A stretch of DNA of 12,380 nucleotides, from positions 1-12,380 of the forward strand of contig JAKCAB010000807.1 of assembly GCA_021839785.1 (NCBI GenBank), in the 5' to 3' direction. The DNA comes from a bacterium. GTDB lineage: Bacteria; Verrucomicrobiota; Verrucomicrobiae; Limisphaerales; J093. Position 1 is the first letter of the stretch, and the number at the start of each line of letters is the position of its first letter. The position numbers were made by a program, and so were the translations under genes. This document shows positions 1 through 7,242 of the stretch, piece by piece. The notes beneath the pieces were generated by a model. The model saw nothing but the letters and a program-made list of their open reading frames with translations. It was not told where the DNA came from and searched no databases.

Positions 1-1174
1 AGCGGGTGAACGCTTCGACCACTTGCCGGGCGATGTCGTCCCGCAATTTGTCGGAACTTAACTCGGCGATTCTAAGCCGCGCCCGGGTGGAGCGCATCCG
101 GCCAAAGTCGAACAACCCGCCCGGGCCAAGGCGCCAACTTGCACCTACGATGTAATCCTGCTGTCCGCCGAATGTGTCCGGGCCGCCGTCGTGTCCGCCG
201 CCGAGTCCGCCCCAAAATCCCTGCGCCCCCACCGTGGGAATCAGCGGGCCGTAGGTGGCGCCGTTTTTCGCGTCGCGGGCGGCGGCGGCGAGCGCCGCGC
301 TCTGCTTCAATTCCGGGCGAGAGACGAGGGCTTGGGCAACGAGTGCATCGAGCGCGGCGTTCGTTTCCATGAGCGTGAGCGGCGCGAGATCGGAGTCCTG
401 CGCCGCGAGCGCCAGCGCCGGGTCGAGACGCAACACCTGGGCGAGTCGCGCGGCGGCGATGCGCTGTTGTTCTTTGGCCTGCCGCAACGCGAGGCGGTTT
501 CGCTCGGCCTGCACGCGGGCACGCAGCAGGTCGCCCTTGAAGGCGACGCCGGCTTCCACCGCGCTGGCGAGTTGCGTTTCGTAATCGCTGGCAATCCGCG
601 CCGCTTCGTGGGCCACGCCGACGGCGCCCTGGGCCAGCGCCAGTTCGAAATAACCTTGGGCCGCGGCCAGAACCGTGTCTTGTCGCTGCGCTTCGAGCGC
701 GTGGTCGGCGGCTTTGGAAAGTTGCTTCGCCGCGAGCGTTTTGTAGAGCGCGTCGCCGAGGTCGAGTTGCACGCCCAGCGTCGCGCCCGGCGCATAGGAG
801 TATTTGTGCACGTCAACGATGTTGCCCGAAACATCCTGAATCTTGTCGTCGTGCTGGCGATAAACGATGCCCGGCGAAATCCAGGGAAAGAACTGCGCGA
901 CGGCGCTTTGATGATTCGCCTTGGCCTCGGCCAATCGCTCCTGCGCGATCTTCACGTCGAGATTTTGCGCGCCGGCCAGGCGGAGGGCGGTGGGCAGGTC
1001 GATGGGAGAAGGCACATTCTTCGGCTGGGCATGGGCGGAACAAGCCAGGAACGAAAGTGCCAGGCCCCAATTTCCAATTTTCAATTTCCAATTTTCAATG
1101 GGGTGACGGCGCCCAGTTCGCGCCGGCCACGTTCGCGACCGGCCATTGGCGGTTGGCAATTGGCAGTTAGCCAT
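1..1174 (-). CDS. TolC-family outer membrane efflux protein, C-terminal part cut by window edge
   Basis: Outer membrane channel of a tripartite RND efflux pump. The minus-strand frame is open from an ATG at 1174 to the left edge (391 codons, no stop). It shows the helical repeats of the OEP/TolC family: an 'IDLPTALRLAGAQNLDVKIAQERLAEAKA' type start at about residues 58-86, long Ala/Gln/Leu-rich helices around 130-260, and a Gly-rich beta segment with 'ASWRLGPGGLFDFGRMR' near 345. The final part, probably 60-100 residues, is missing. The ATG lies 2 nt after the stop of the fusion-protein gene, so translation is probably coupled. A normal signal peptide (GNWGLALSFLACSAHA, cleavage before Gln50) begins only at about residue 34. 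Codon 31 is an in-frame TTG (1084-1082) that would give a standard signal peptide. The preceding 30 residues are encoded largely by short tandem repeats and may be a late insertion. The family call is secure and the start is not. Confidence 0.9.
   Translation of the reverse strand, partial: MANCQLPTANGRSRTWPARTGRRHPIENWKLKIGNWGLALSFLACSAHAQPKNVPSPIDLPTALRLAGAQNLDVKIAQERLAEAKANHQSAVAQFFPWISPGIVYRQHDDKIQDVSGNIVDVHKYSYAPGATLGVQLDLGDALYKTLAAKQLSKAADHALEAQRQDTVLAAAQGYFELALAQGAVGVAHEAARIASDYETQLASAVEAGVAFKGDLLRARVQAERNRLALRQAKEQQRIAAARLAQVLRLDPALALAAQDSDLAPLTLMETNAALDALVAQALVSRPELKQSAALAAAARDAKNGATYGPLIPTVGAQGFWGGLGGGHDGGPDTFGGQQDYIVGASWRLGPGGLFDFGRMRSTRARLRIAELSSDKLRDDIARQVVEAFTR
1067..1101. repeat. 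14-bp tandem repeat, CCAATTTTCAATTT type
   Basis: A half copy (1067-1073, CCAATTT) is followed by a full unit CCAATTTTCAATTT (1074-1087) and a 12/14 copy (1088-1101). It is strikingly AT-rich against GC-rich surroundings. On the minus strand it encodes the residues just before and at the start of the TolC-type signal peptide. Similar AATTGG strings are, from memory, common dispersed repeats in environmental genomes. Whether they are dispersed in this genome cannot be told from one window. Confidence 0.75.
1144..1171. repeat. 7-bp tandem repeat, four copies of NNTTGGC type
   Basis: Four consecutive 7-mers: CATTGGC, GGTTGGC, AATTGGC and AGTTAGC. The period (7) is half that of the neighbouring 14-bp repeat at 1067-1101, and both use the ATTGG core, so they look like two parts of one composite repeat with a 42-bp GC-rich spacer (1102-1143). 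The block lies immediately inside the TolC-type reading frame, from its second codon onward, and ends 6 bp from the stop of the upstream gene. Confidence 0.6.
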
Positions 1175-1176
1175 GT

Positions 1177-2370
1177 TCACTTCGCCTCCGCCACGTTGAC
1201 CGGTTGGTCGTTGTTCAGGGTCCTCTTGCCCACCAGAATCACCGGCTGATTGGCCAACAGACCGTCAAGCATCTCCACCGACGCGCCGTCATTGAAACCG
1301 GTTTTTACCGGAATCCTTTTGGCCTTGCCGTCGGTAACGATGAAGACCGACGTGCCCGCCTTCTCAAAAGCGACCGCCTCGACCGGCACGAGCAGCGCGT
1401 CCGTGTGTTTTTCCACGTCGAGCTTCACCGTGGCGTACATCCCCGGACGCAATTCGCGCTTGGGATTGGGCAGATCGATCTCGGCCAGCATCGTCTTGGT
1501 AGCGTCGTCGAGCGCCTGGCTGAACCGCGTGACGCTGCCCGCAAACGCGCGGCCCGGCAATTCGTCCACGAGCACTTTCGCCGGCAGCCCTTTTTGCACC
1601 CACGGCACTTCCGGTTCGGGCACGGCCACCTGCACGCGCACCACGTCGAAGTCCATCAAGGTCACGACGGCCGCGTTTTGCGCGGCGCTGCCGGACGTGG
1701 CGGCGGGAACGAACGCGCCGGGGTCCACCGCCCGGCGCGTGACCACGCCGGAAAAAGGCGCGGTGATTTTGCAGAAACCCAGCAGCGTTTCGGCGCGTTC
1801 CAGGGCGGCGGTTGCCATCTGGGCTTTCGCCTTCGCCGCGTCCACGCTTTGCCGCACGACGAGGTCAGGGGCCTTCTGGTGCGCTTCGCGGGCGCGCTGG
1901 TAATCGAGGTCGGCGATTTCCGCTTCGGCCTGGTAGCGGGCGTAATCGGCCAGCAGTTCGGGCACCTCGATCTCGGCGAGCAACTGGCCCTCCTTCACGT
2001 TGTCGCCTTTGTCCACGGTGATGGTTTTGAGGTAACCGGCGACCTTCGAGTAAAGCGTCACCTGCTGGTTGGCGACGATGGTGGCCGGCAATAAAACCGC
2101 GCGGACGATCTCGCCCCGGCGCGGTTGCGTGAGTTTCACCGAGACGGGCGCCTCGGCCAATTTGTTGGCGGTTGTGACCGCCGTCGGTTTGCACCCGACG
2201 AATGTGGCAATGAGAATTGCCGCCAGCATGGACCGGCCTGGACAATTTTGTGTTGCATATGCAACACAAAATTGTCCGAAAGCTTTGAGCGGTTCAGCAA
2301 GAATGCTTCCTGTGCGCAGAGGAGTTCGACAAGTGGGCAACAGCTCGTTCAGGTTTGCTTTGCGGTTCAT
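1177..2370 (-). CDS. RND efflux membrane fusion protein (HlyD/AcrA family), lipoprotein
   Basis: Periplasmic adaptor joining the RND pump to the TolC-type channel. Seen in the 397-residue frame: a lipobox (IATFVGC, Cys60); the first half of the lipoyl domain (about 103-135, '[32 protein letters not shown]'); an alpha-hairpin (136-197); the returning lipoyl strand '[21 protein letters not shown]' (201-221); a beta-barrel (about 242-320); and a membrane-proximal end ('[13 protein letters not shown]'). The ATG at 2370 overlaps the RND stop codon as ATGA and has AGGA seven nt upstream, which favours it as the start. However, the signal peptide then begins only at Met48 (ATG 2229), which would give a 350-residue lipoprotein. 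The 47 extra residues include 13 (about 32-44) encoded by a perfect 38-bp palindrome. Either start is possible, and the internal one lacks a good ribosome site. Confidence 0.93.
   Translation of the reverse strand: MNRKANLNELLPTCRTPLRTGSILAEPLKAFGQFCVAYATQNCPGRSMLAAILIATFVGCKPTAVTTANKLAEAPVSVKLTQPRRGEIVRAVLLPATIVANQQVTLYSKVAGYLKTITVDKGDNVKEGQLLAEIEVPELLADYARYQAEAEIADLDYQRAREAHQKAPDLVVRQSVDAAKAKAQMATAALERAETLLGFCKITAPFSGVVTRRAVDPGAFVPAATSGSAAQNAAVVTLMDFDVVRVQVAVPEPEVPWVQKGLPAKVLVDELPGRAFAGSVTRFSQALDDATKTMLAEIDLPNPKRELRPGMYATVKLDVEKHTDALLVPVEAVAFEKAGTSVFIVTDGKAKRIPVKTGFNDGASVEMLDGLLANQPVILVGKRTLNNDQPVNVAEAK
2240..2277. promoter_or_regulatory. 38-bp perfect palindrome, possible operator or RNA hairpin
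   Basis: Arms GGACAATTTTGTGTTGCAT (2240-2258) and its exact reverse complement (2259-2277) meet with no spacer. The AT-rich core contrasts with the GC-rich surroundings. It lies inside the 5' part of the fusion-protein frame, and its near edge is 10 nt upstream of the internal ATG at 2229. A symmetric repressor site, an RNA hairpin affecting MFP-TolC translation, or a small dispersed palindromic repeat are all possible. The symmetry is certain and the function is not known. Confidence 0.6.
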
Positions 2371-5300
2371 TTTGATCCTACAGGTGAAACGTAGTAGCCA
2401 CTCAATGGGTCGTCCGGATCGAGCGAGCGCGACTTGGTGCTGGCCCGGGCGCGAACGAGCGCGAAGACCGACGGCAGCACGAGCAGGGTTGCGACCGTCG
2501 CCGCGGCCAATCCGCCGATGACGGCGCGGCCGAGCGGCGCGGTTTGTTCGCCGCCTTCGCCCAATCCGAGCGCCATGGGTGCCATGCCGGCCATCATCGC
2601 CAGGCTGGTCATGAGGATAGGCCGCAACCGGCTGCGCGCGCCGTCGGCGGCGGCTTCCGCCGCGTTCAGGCCGTCGATGCGGCTGCGTTCGGCGAACGTC
2701 ACCAGCAGAATCGCATTCGCCACCGCTACGCCGATGGCCATGATCGCGCCCATGAAGGATTGGAGATTCGCCGTCGTGCCGGTCAACCAGAGCATCAGCA
2801 CCACGCCGGCGATGACGGCGGGCACGCTCGAAATCACGACGAACGAAAGCCGCAGCGATTGGAAGTTCGCGGCCAACAGCAGAAAGATCACGACGACTGC
2901 CAGCAACAAACCGCTCGTCAGACCGTCCAGCATCTGGCGCATCGGAGCGATCTGCCCGCGCACGGCCACGCTTACTTTGGGCGGCGGCTCGCCCGCGTCC
3001 CGGATCGCGCGCGCGACCTTGCTAGCCACGCCGCCGAGATCTTCGCCGGCAACGTTGGCGGTGATCGTGACGAGGCGCTGCATGTTGTAGCGCGCATACT
3101 GGCCGACCGCTGTGCCACTCGAGACTTGGGCCACATTGCGCAGGAGGATCGACTTCCCGCCACGGTTGAGCACGGGAATGTTTTTCACTTCCTCCAGCGA
3201 ATTCATCTGCGGCTGCGGAATCTGGACCTGGATTTGATACGCGACGCCGCTGTTTGGGTCGCCCCAATAGACCGGGGTGGTGAAGCGGCTGGAGGACGTG
3301 GCGGCAACGAGCGAACGCGACACGTCCACCGTTTTCACGCCAAGCAGTCCGGCGCGCTCGCGGTTGAGCGCCACGTCCACGGTCGGGTAAGCGAGCGACT
3401 GGCCGAATTGGAGGTCGCGGAGCGAAGGGATTTTTTCGAGCTGCGCGCGGATTTTTTCGGCGAAGTCTTTGTTGGCCGTCAGATCGGGTCCGCTCACGGC
3501 CACCTCGATTGGCGTGGGTGAACCCATGCTCATCACGCGGCTGACGATGTCGCTCGGCTCGAACGAAAACTGCACCGCGGGCAACTCGCGGGCGAACCGC
3601 GCGCGCAGGCGTTCCGGCAAATCGTCCATGCGGACCTTCACGCCGCGCTTCAACTGCACCTGCAAAACGCCTTCCTCCGGTCCGCCGTTCCAGAGATGGA
3701 TGAAGTTCACCGGATACGGCGAGCCGTGAACGCCCACAAAGCCGAGGGAAAGCTCGACGTTGTTCGTGCCCGCTTCTTGTTTGACGAGATCGAGCACCCG
3801 CAACGCGAGCGCCTCGGTGCGGTCCACGCGCGTGCCGGCGGGGGCGCGCAGGCGGACTTGGAGCTGGCCCGCGTCCACTTTGGGAAAAATCTCCGTGCCG
3901 ATCCGGTCGCCGACGAACTTGATCACGAGCACCGCGGCGACGAGGTACCCCAGCGCGACGAGCCAGCGCGCGGAAACGACCTTTCGCACCACGCCCGCGT
4001 AAGCCTCCTGGAAGCGATGAAACGCGGAAGTGGTCTTCTTCGCCGTTTCGATTTCCGCCTCGCGATGCGCGCGGATCGTCCAGGTCGCCAGCACGGGCAC
4101 GAGCGTGCTGGCCAGCAAATACGAAGCGATCATCGAGAAACCGACCGCCAGCGAGAGCGGCACGAACAGCGCCTTGGCCGCGCCTTCCATGAAGAACGAG
4201 GGGATGAACACCGCCAGCACGCAAAGCATCGCGATCAAGAGCGGCAACGCCACTTCGCGGCCGGAATCCGCAATCGCCCGCGCGATGCGTTTGCCCTGGG
4301 CCAGATGCGTGTGGATGTTTTCAATCGCCACCGTGGACATGTCCACGAGGATGCCGACGGCGAGCGCGAGCCCGCCCAGCGTCATGAGGTTGATGGTCTG
4401 GCCGGTCAGCCACAGCGCCAACGTGGCCGCGAGCAGCGAGAGCGGAATGTTGAGGACGACGATGAACGCGCTGCGCCAGTCGCGCAGAAACAACAGCACC
4501 ATCAGGCCGCTCAACGCCGCGCCCAGCGCGCCTTCCATCGTCAGGCCAGCAATGGCGCGCGTGACGTAAGGCGATTGATCGAATTCGTAGCTGACCTTCA
4601 CGTCGTCGGGGAGGACGCTTTGAAATTTCGGCAGGTTCTTTTTGACGAGGCTCACGACCGAGAGCGTCGAGGCATCGGCCCGTTTGGTCACCGGGATATA
4701 GACCGTGCGCCGTCCGTTCACGAGCGCGTAGCTGGTCACGATGTCCGACGTGTCCTGCACGGTCGCCACGTCGCGCACAAAAACCGTCGGATACGTGCCG
4801 GTGCGGATCGGCACGGCTTCGAGGTCCTTGACGTTTTTCACGACGGAGTTGAGCGGCACCATCGGATATTCGTCGCCGAGCATCACGTTGCCCGAGGGGC
4901 TGATGGTGTTCGCCGCGGCGATGGCGTTGACGATTTCGTCGGGCGACATGTTGTAGGCGCGCAGGCGGTCGGGCTTGACGCTGACGACAATCGCCCGCGC
5001 GCTGCCGCCGAACGGAGGCGGGGCGGACACGCCGGGCAGCGTGGCGAAGAGCGGACGGACGAGGTTGAGCGCCGCGTCCTGCAACTGGCCCACCGTGCGC
5101 GTTTCGCTGGAGAGGACCAGATCGCCGACGGGCACGCTGCCGGCGTCGAAGCGCATGATGAACGGCGGCACCGTGCCCGGCGGCATGAAGGCGCGCGCGC
5201 GGTTCACGTAGCTGACCGTCTCGGACATCGCCTGCGACATGTCGGTGCCCGGATGGAACTGCAGTTTCATGATCGAGGCGCCCTGGATGGACTTCGATTC

Positions 5301-5540
5301 CACGTGCTCGATGCCGGTGATGTAGAGAAAGTGGTATTCGTAGTAGTAAGTGAGGTAGCCTTCCATTTGCGCCGGGTCCATGCCGCCGTACGGCTGGGCG
5401 ACGTAGATCGTCGGAATGCCCAGCGGCGGGAAAATGTCGCGCGCCATTTTTTGGAGGGCGAGCCACGCGCCAAGCACGACGGCGATGACGAGCACCACGA
5501 CCGTGAGCGGCCGGCGCATGGCGGGGCGTATCAAATTCAT
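2367..5540 (-). CDS. RND efflux transporter permease, AcrB-like superfamily (HAE type)
   Basis: Inner membrane pump subunit, 1057 residues, a usual length for AcrB relatives. Visible are TM1 (about 12-29), the periplasmic porter domains (30-330), the TM2-TM6 block with '[22 protein letters not shown]' in TM4 (389-410), a second periplasmic half (545-870) and TM8-TM12 ending near residue 1030. The sequence resembles multidrug pumps more than CusA-type metal pumps, and no methionine-rich relay was noticed. The TM4 pair equivalent to AcrB Asp407-Asp408 is Asp400-Met401. The position of AcrB Lys940 is Ala941 ('[10 protein letters not shown]'). Arg971 and Thr978 of TM11 are present ('RLRPILMT'). 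The ATG at 5540 follows a 65-bp gap after the cupredoxin gene and has no clear Shine-Dalgarno site. The stop overlaps the fusion-protein start as ATGA. The family is certain; the substrate is unknown. Confidence 0.96.
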   Translation of the reverse strand: MNLIRPAMRRPLTVVVLVIAVVLGAWLALQKMARDIFPPLGIPTIYVAQPYGGMDPAQMEGYLTYYYEYHFLYITGIEHVESKSIQGASIMKLQFHPGTDMSQAMSETVSYVNRARAFMPPGTVPPFIMRFDAGSVPVGDLVLSSETRTVGQLQDAALNLVRPLFATLPGVSAPPPFGGSARAIVVSVKPDRLRAYNMSPDEIVNAIAAANTISPSGNVMLGDEYPMVPLNSVVKNVKDLEAVPIRTGTYPTVFVRDVATVQDTSDIVTSYALVNGRRTVYIPVTKRADASTLSVVSLVKKNLPKFQSVLPDDVKVSYEFDQSPYVTRAIAGLTMEGALGAALSGLMVLLFLRDWRSAFIVVLNIPLSLLAATLALWLTGQTINLMTLGGLALAVGILVDMSTVAIENIHTHLAQGKRIARAIADSGREVALPLLIAMLCVLAVFIPSFFMEGAAKALFVPLSLAVGFSMIASYLLASTLVPVLATWTIRAHREAEIETAKKTTSAFHRFQEAYAGVVRKVVSARWLVALGYLVAAVLVIKFVGDRIGTEIFPKVDAGQLQVRLRAPAGTRVDRTEALALRVLDLVKQEAGTNNVELSLGFVGVHGSPYPVNFIHLWNGGPEEGVLQVQLKRGVKVRMDDLPERLRARFARELPAVQFSFEPSDIVSRVMSMGSPTPIEVAVSGPDLTANKDFAEKIRAQLEKIPSLRDLQFGQSLAYPTVDVALNRERAGLLGVKTVDVSRSLVAATSSSRFTTPVYWGDPNSGVAYQIQVQIPQPQMNSLEEVKNIPVLNRGGKSILLRNVAQVSSGTAVGQYARYNMQRLVTITANVAGEDLGGVASKVARAIRDAGEPPPKVSVAVRGQIAPMRQMLDGLTSGLLLAVVVIFLLLAANFQSLRLSFVVISSVPAVIAGVVLMLWLTGTTANLQSFMGAIMAIGVAVANAILLVTFAERSRIDGLNAAEAAADGARSRLRPILMTSLAMMAGMAPMALGLGEGGEQTAPLGRAVIGGLAAATVATLLVLPSVFALVRARASTKSRSLDPDDPLSGYYVSPVGSK

Positions 5541-5605
5541 GAGTGCGGAAGGTTATCCTTTTGGTGAAAAGCCAAAAAAACAGTCTTTGGTTGAGCGGTT
5601 CAGCC

Positions 5606-6127
5606 TTATGGCGCGGGCGGCGGCAGCACCAGAATCTGGCCGAACATCGCATTCGGGTGAAGGGAACAGGCGAACCGAAACAATCCTTCCTCGTGAAACG
5701 CGAAAACGTAAGCCGTCTCCTCCAACGGCGGCAGCGCCGAGTTCATCAAGACTTGCGAGCTCGGACTAAGCAGCATGAAGGCGTGATTGTCATCGGGCTG
5801 CAGATTCCAGAAGCGAATCTTGGTGGGCTCCTCCCGATGGACGGCAAAAAAGTTGGGCGAGAACGCATAGACTTCGCCGAACTTCTCGACCGTTTCCGGA
5901 GGGCCGGTTTCTTTGACGGCGACCCGCTGCGTCTGCACCAGCACACTGGCCGCCGCCGGGCCATTAGCGGTCACGGTGACGACCCGCGCCGCGTCGCCCG
6001 TGGGCAGATAGAACGACTCCGGGTCCAGTTTCAGGTGCCGGTTGCCCATCCTTTCCGGCTGGGAGCTGGTGCAGCCGGTAAGGACTCCGATTACCGTCAG
6101 AGTCGGGATGATTACGTGAGGTTTCAT
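5606..6127 (-). CDS. Cupredoxin-like lipoprotein with type 1 copper ligands
   Basis: Probable small electron carrier or copper-binding lipoprotein outside the cytoplasm, 173 residues. A lipoprotein signal peptide ends at LTGC (Cys19). The C-terminal half has the cupredoxin pattern: 'EEPTKIRFWNLQPDDNHAFML' (99-119) with the first ligand His115, then 'FRFACSLHPNAMFGQILV' (150-167) with Cys154, His157 and Met161, a C-x2-H-x3-M loop. Residues 20-85 form a beta-rich N-terminal part I do not recognise. The ATG overlaps the DoxX stop as ATGA, and AAAGGA lies about 10 nt upstream. A 65-bp gap follows before the RND gene. The ligand set points to a mononuclear blue copper site. Partner proteins are inferred only from the operon: the polyferredoxin, DoxX and the efflux pump. 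Confidence 0.85.
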   Translation of the reverse strand: MKPHVIIPTLTVIGVLTGCTSSQPERMGNRHLKLDPESFYLPTGDAARVVTVTANGPAAASVLVQTQRVAVKETGPPETVEKFGEVYAFSPNFFAVHREEPTKIRFWNLQPDDNHAFMLLSPSSQVLMNSALPPLEETAYVFAFHEEGLFRFACSLHPNAMFGQILVLPPPAP

Positions 6128-6669
6128 CGAGCGTTGTTCCTTTCTGGTTGGTTGGAGCGCGCTGGGCTGGCCGGGCCTCCAGCGGCGGGGGTTGGGCCCT
6201 GGCCCTTCGCCAGCCAGGCATCGAGCGACCAGCTCCCGCCTCCCACAAGCAGGAGGAACAGCAGGCCGCAGAGCATCGAGAAGTCCGTGCGCGCCTCATG
6301 CGTCATGCTCAGGAACCCGTAGCGCGGGAGCTTGGCCAGCGTGAAGGTCCAGAAACCGTGTCCGAGCAGGATCGGGATTTTGGTCGAGAGGATGGCCACC
6401 GAGATGTCGATAAGGAGTGGGACCGCCGCCAGCCGGGTGAGCCAGCCTGCCAGCAGGAACGCGCCGAACACAGTTTCCACGCCGCCGACAAACGGCCCCA
6501 TCGCCTCCGGCGCGGGAATGCCGATCTTGGCGAACCGGCCCGCGCCGAGGTCCGCCGGATAAAGGAATTTCTGCACGCCCTCGAAGAAGAAGACGGCGCC
6601 GACCGCCAGGCGGATGAGCACGGCGGCCGCGGGGGCTGGGCCGGAGGTGAGTTTCGTGAAGCGGTTCAT
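6124..6669 (-). CDS. DoxX-family integral membrane protein
   Basis: A 181-residue membrane protein of the DoxX/SURF4-like group. Some members are subunits of quinol oxidases and others act in redox or thiol stress. Four hydrophobic segments are visible (about 16-30, 58-76, 79-100 and 130-146). The family signature 'FFFEGVQKFLYP' follows the first, and 'SLDAWL' closes the last. A polar Pro/Gly/Asn-rich tail follows (155-181). The frame stays open upstream to a non-ATG start at 6741, but the ATG at 6669 is preferred: it gives the usual DoxX N-terminus and lies 4 nt after the stop of the small frame upstream. The stop overlaps the cupredoxin start (ATGA). The exact role here is unknown; the cupredoxin and Fe-S neighbours suggest electron transfer. 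Confidence 0.85.
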   Translation of the reverse strand: MNRFTKLTSGPAPAAAVLIRLAVGAVFFFEGVQKFLYPADLGAGRFAKIGIPAPEAMGPFVGGVETVFGAFLLAGWLTRLAAVPLLIDISVAILSTKIPILLGHGFWTFTLAKLPRYGFLSMTHEARTDFSMLCGLLFLLLVGGGSWSLDAWLAKGQGPTPAAGGPASPARSNQPERNNAR

Positions 6670-6673
6670 GGTG

Positions 6674-6877
6674 TCAGCTTGTTGGGTTTTGGCCGACCAA
6701 ACCGTAGTGATCGGGCGGCAAGGCACCGGTAAAGGTCCCATGACCGCAGCCGAATTCGACCCCGCCGGGATCCGGCGCGTCGGGAGCCAGCGGCGCCGGG
6801 ACGCGCTCGGCGTCGGAGCACGTCGCCCACATCGGCTCGTCGGGCATCCCGCTGTCTCGAACTTTCGTAGGATTCAC
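6674..6877 (-). CDS. Small hypothetical protein (67 residues, GTG start)
   Basis: The GTG at 6877 overlaps the TGA of the preceding cysteine-pair gene (GTGA, 6877-6874), and the stop lies 4 nt before the DoxX ATG. This packing matches the other junctions of the operon and is the main argument for a real gene. Third codon positions are mostly G or C in the middle of the frame, as in the neighbours. The product has no signal peptide or membrane segment. It contains two cysteines (20 and 44) and a Gly/His patch 'FGCGHGTFTGALPPDHYG' (42-59). No family recognised. It could also be an untranslated spacer. Confidence 0.4.
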   Translation of the reverse strand: MNPTKVRDSGMPDEPMWATCSDAERVPAPLAPDAPDPGGVEFGCGHGTFTGALPPDHYGLVGQNPTS

Positions 6878-7235
6878 TTCGCCGCGGCAGCCTCGTGGGC
6901 AAATTGCCGCGCTGCCGCAAGCTCTCTTGCTCCGTCAGCAGCGAATCGCGGACGCGGTTGAAGAATAGGTTGATGCGGGCGTCCAGCCAGCGAAACACCG
7001 CGGATTGGCTTTTGAACGCATTCTTCCGAAAACGGAGGCAACCGTGGCAGAAGTCCGATCGTGTGGGGTAGGTTTCCGCGCGGACGCGAGGGAAGACGGC
7101 GAACACGCGCACCCCGGTCGCCAGAACCTCCCGAAAGCCGCGAAACCACCAGGCGCGCTGGGAGCAGAGTCGTTCCAAACGAATCGTGCAGATTCGGCAG
7201 ACGGCGAAGGTGGGCAGTGGGGAGTTCAGGGTCAT
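6874..7235 (-). CDS. Small protein with two CxxC pairs, probable frameshift near its C-terminus
   Basis: The ATG at 7235 lies 7 nt after the polyferredoxin stop. The frame encodes 'MTLNSPLPTFAVCRICTIRLERLC' with CxxC at 13-16, then 'DFCHGCLRFRKNAF' with CxxC at 63-66, then 'FRWLDARINLFFNRVRDSLLTEQE' to about residue 104. After that the frame turns Arg-rich and unstructured and runs to 6666. Another frame instead gives 'LAAARQFAHEAAAAK' and a stop at 6874, a natural helical ending. The switch coincides with AGAGAG on the minus strand (6922-6927); removing one AG restores a single frame of about 119 residues. So a 2-bp insertion is likely, either a real mutation, a sequencing error or programmed slippage. 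Two CxxC pairs suggest zinc, Fe-S or thiol chemistry. No family recognised. Confidence 0.6.
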
Positions 7236-7242
7236 CGGAACG

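Noticed and set aside
191..1249. Plus-strand frame of 352 codons at the left end
   Set aside because: Antisense to the TolC-type gene, whose minus-strand translation shows clear family features and no stop. The plus frame is low-complexity and even reads through the repeats.
1177..5540. CusA/CusB-type copper export, suggested by the neighbouring cupredoxin
   Set aside because: No methionine-rich or His-rich metal relay was seen in the RND or fusion protein, and both resemble multidrug-type subunits. Copper as substrate remains only a possibility.
3696..5567. Long plus-strand open frame (about 620 codons) rich in Arg, His, Glu and Asp
   Set aside because: It lies antisense to the RND gene, has a composition typical of the reverse frame of GC-rich genes and shows no domain. 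The minus-strand RND protein explains the region fully.
6666..6873. Continuation of the CxxC gene frame to a stop overlapping the doxX start (ATGA)
   Set aside because: The overlap is tempting, but the translation is an Arg/Ser-rich string unlike the body of the protein. The alternative frame gives a natural ending and a GTGA junction. I cannot fully exclude that the extended product is made.
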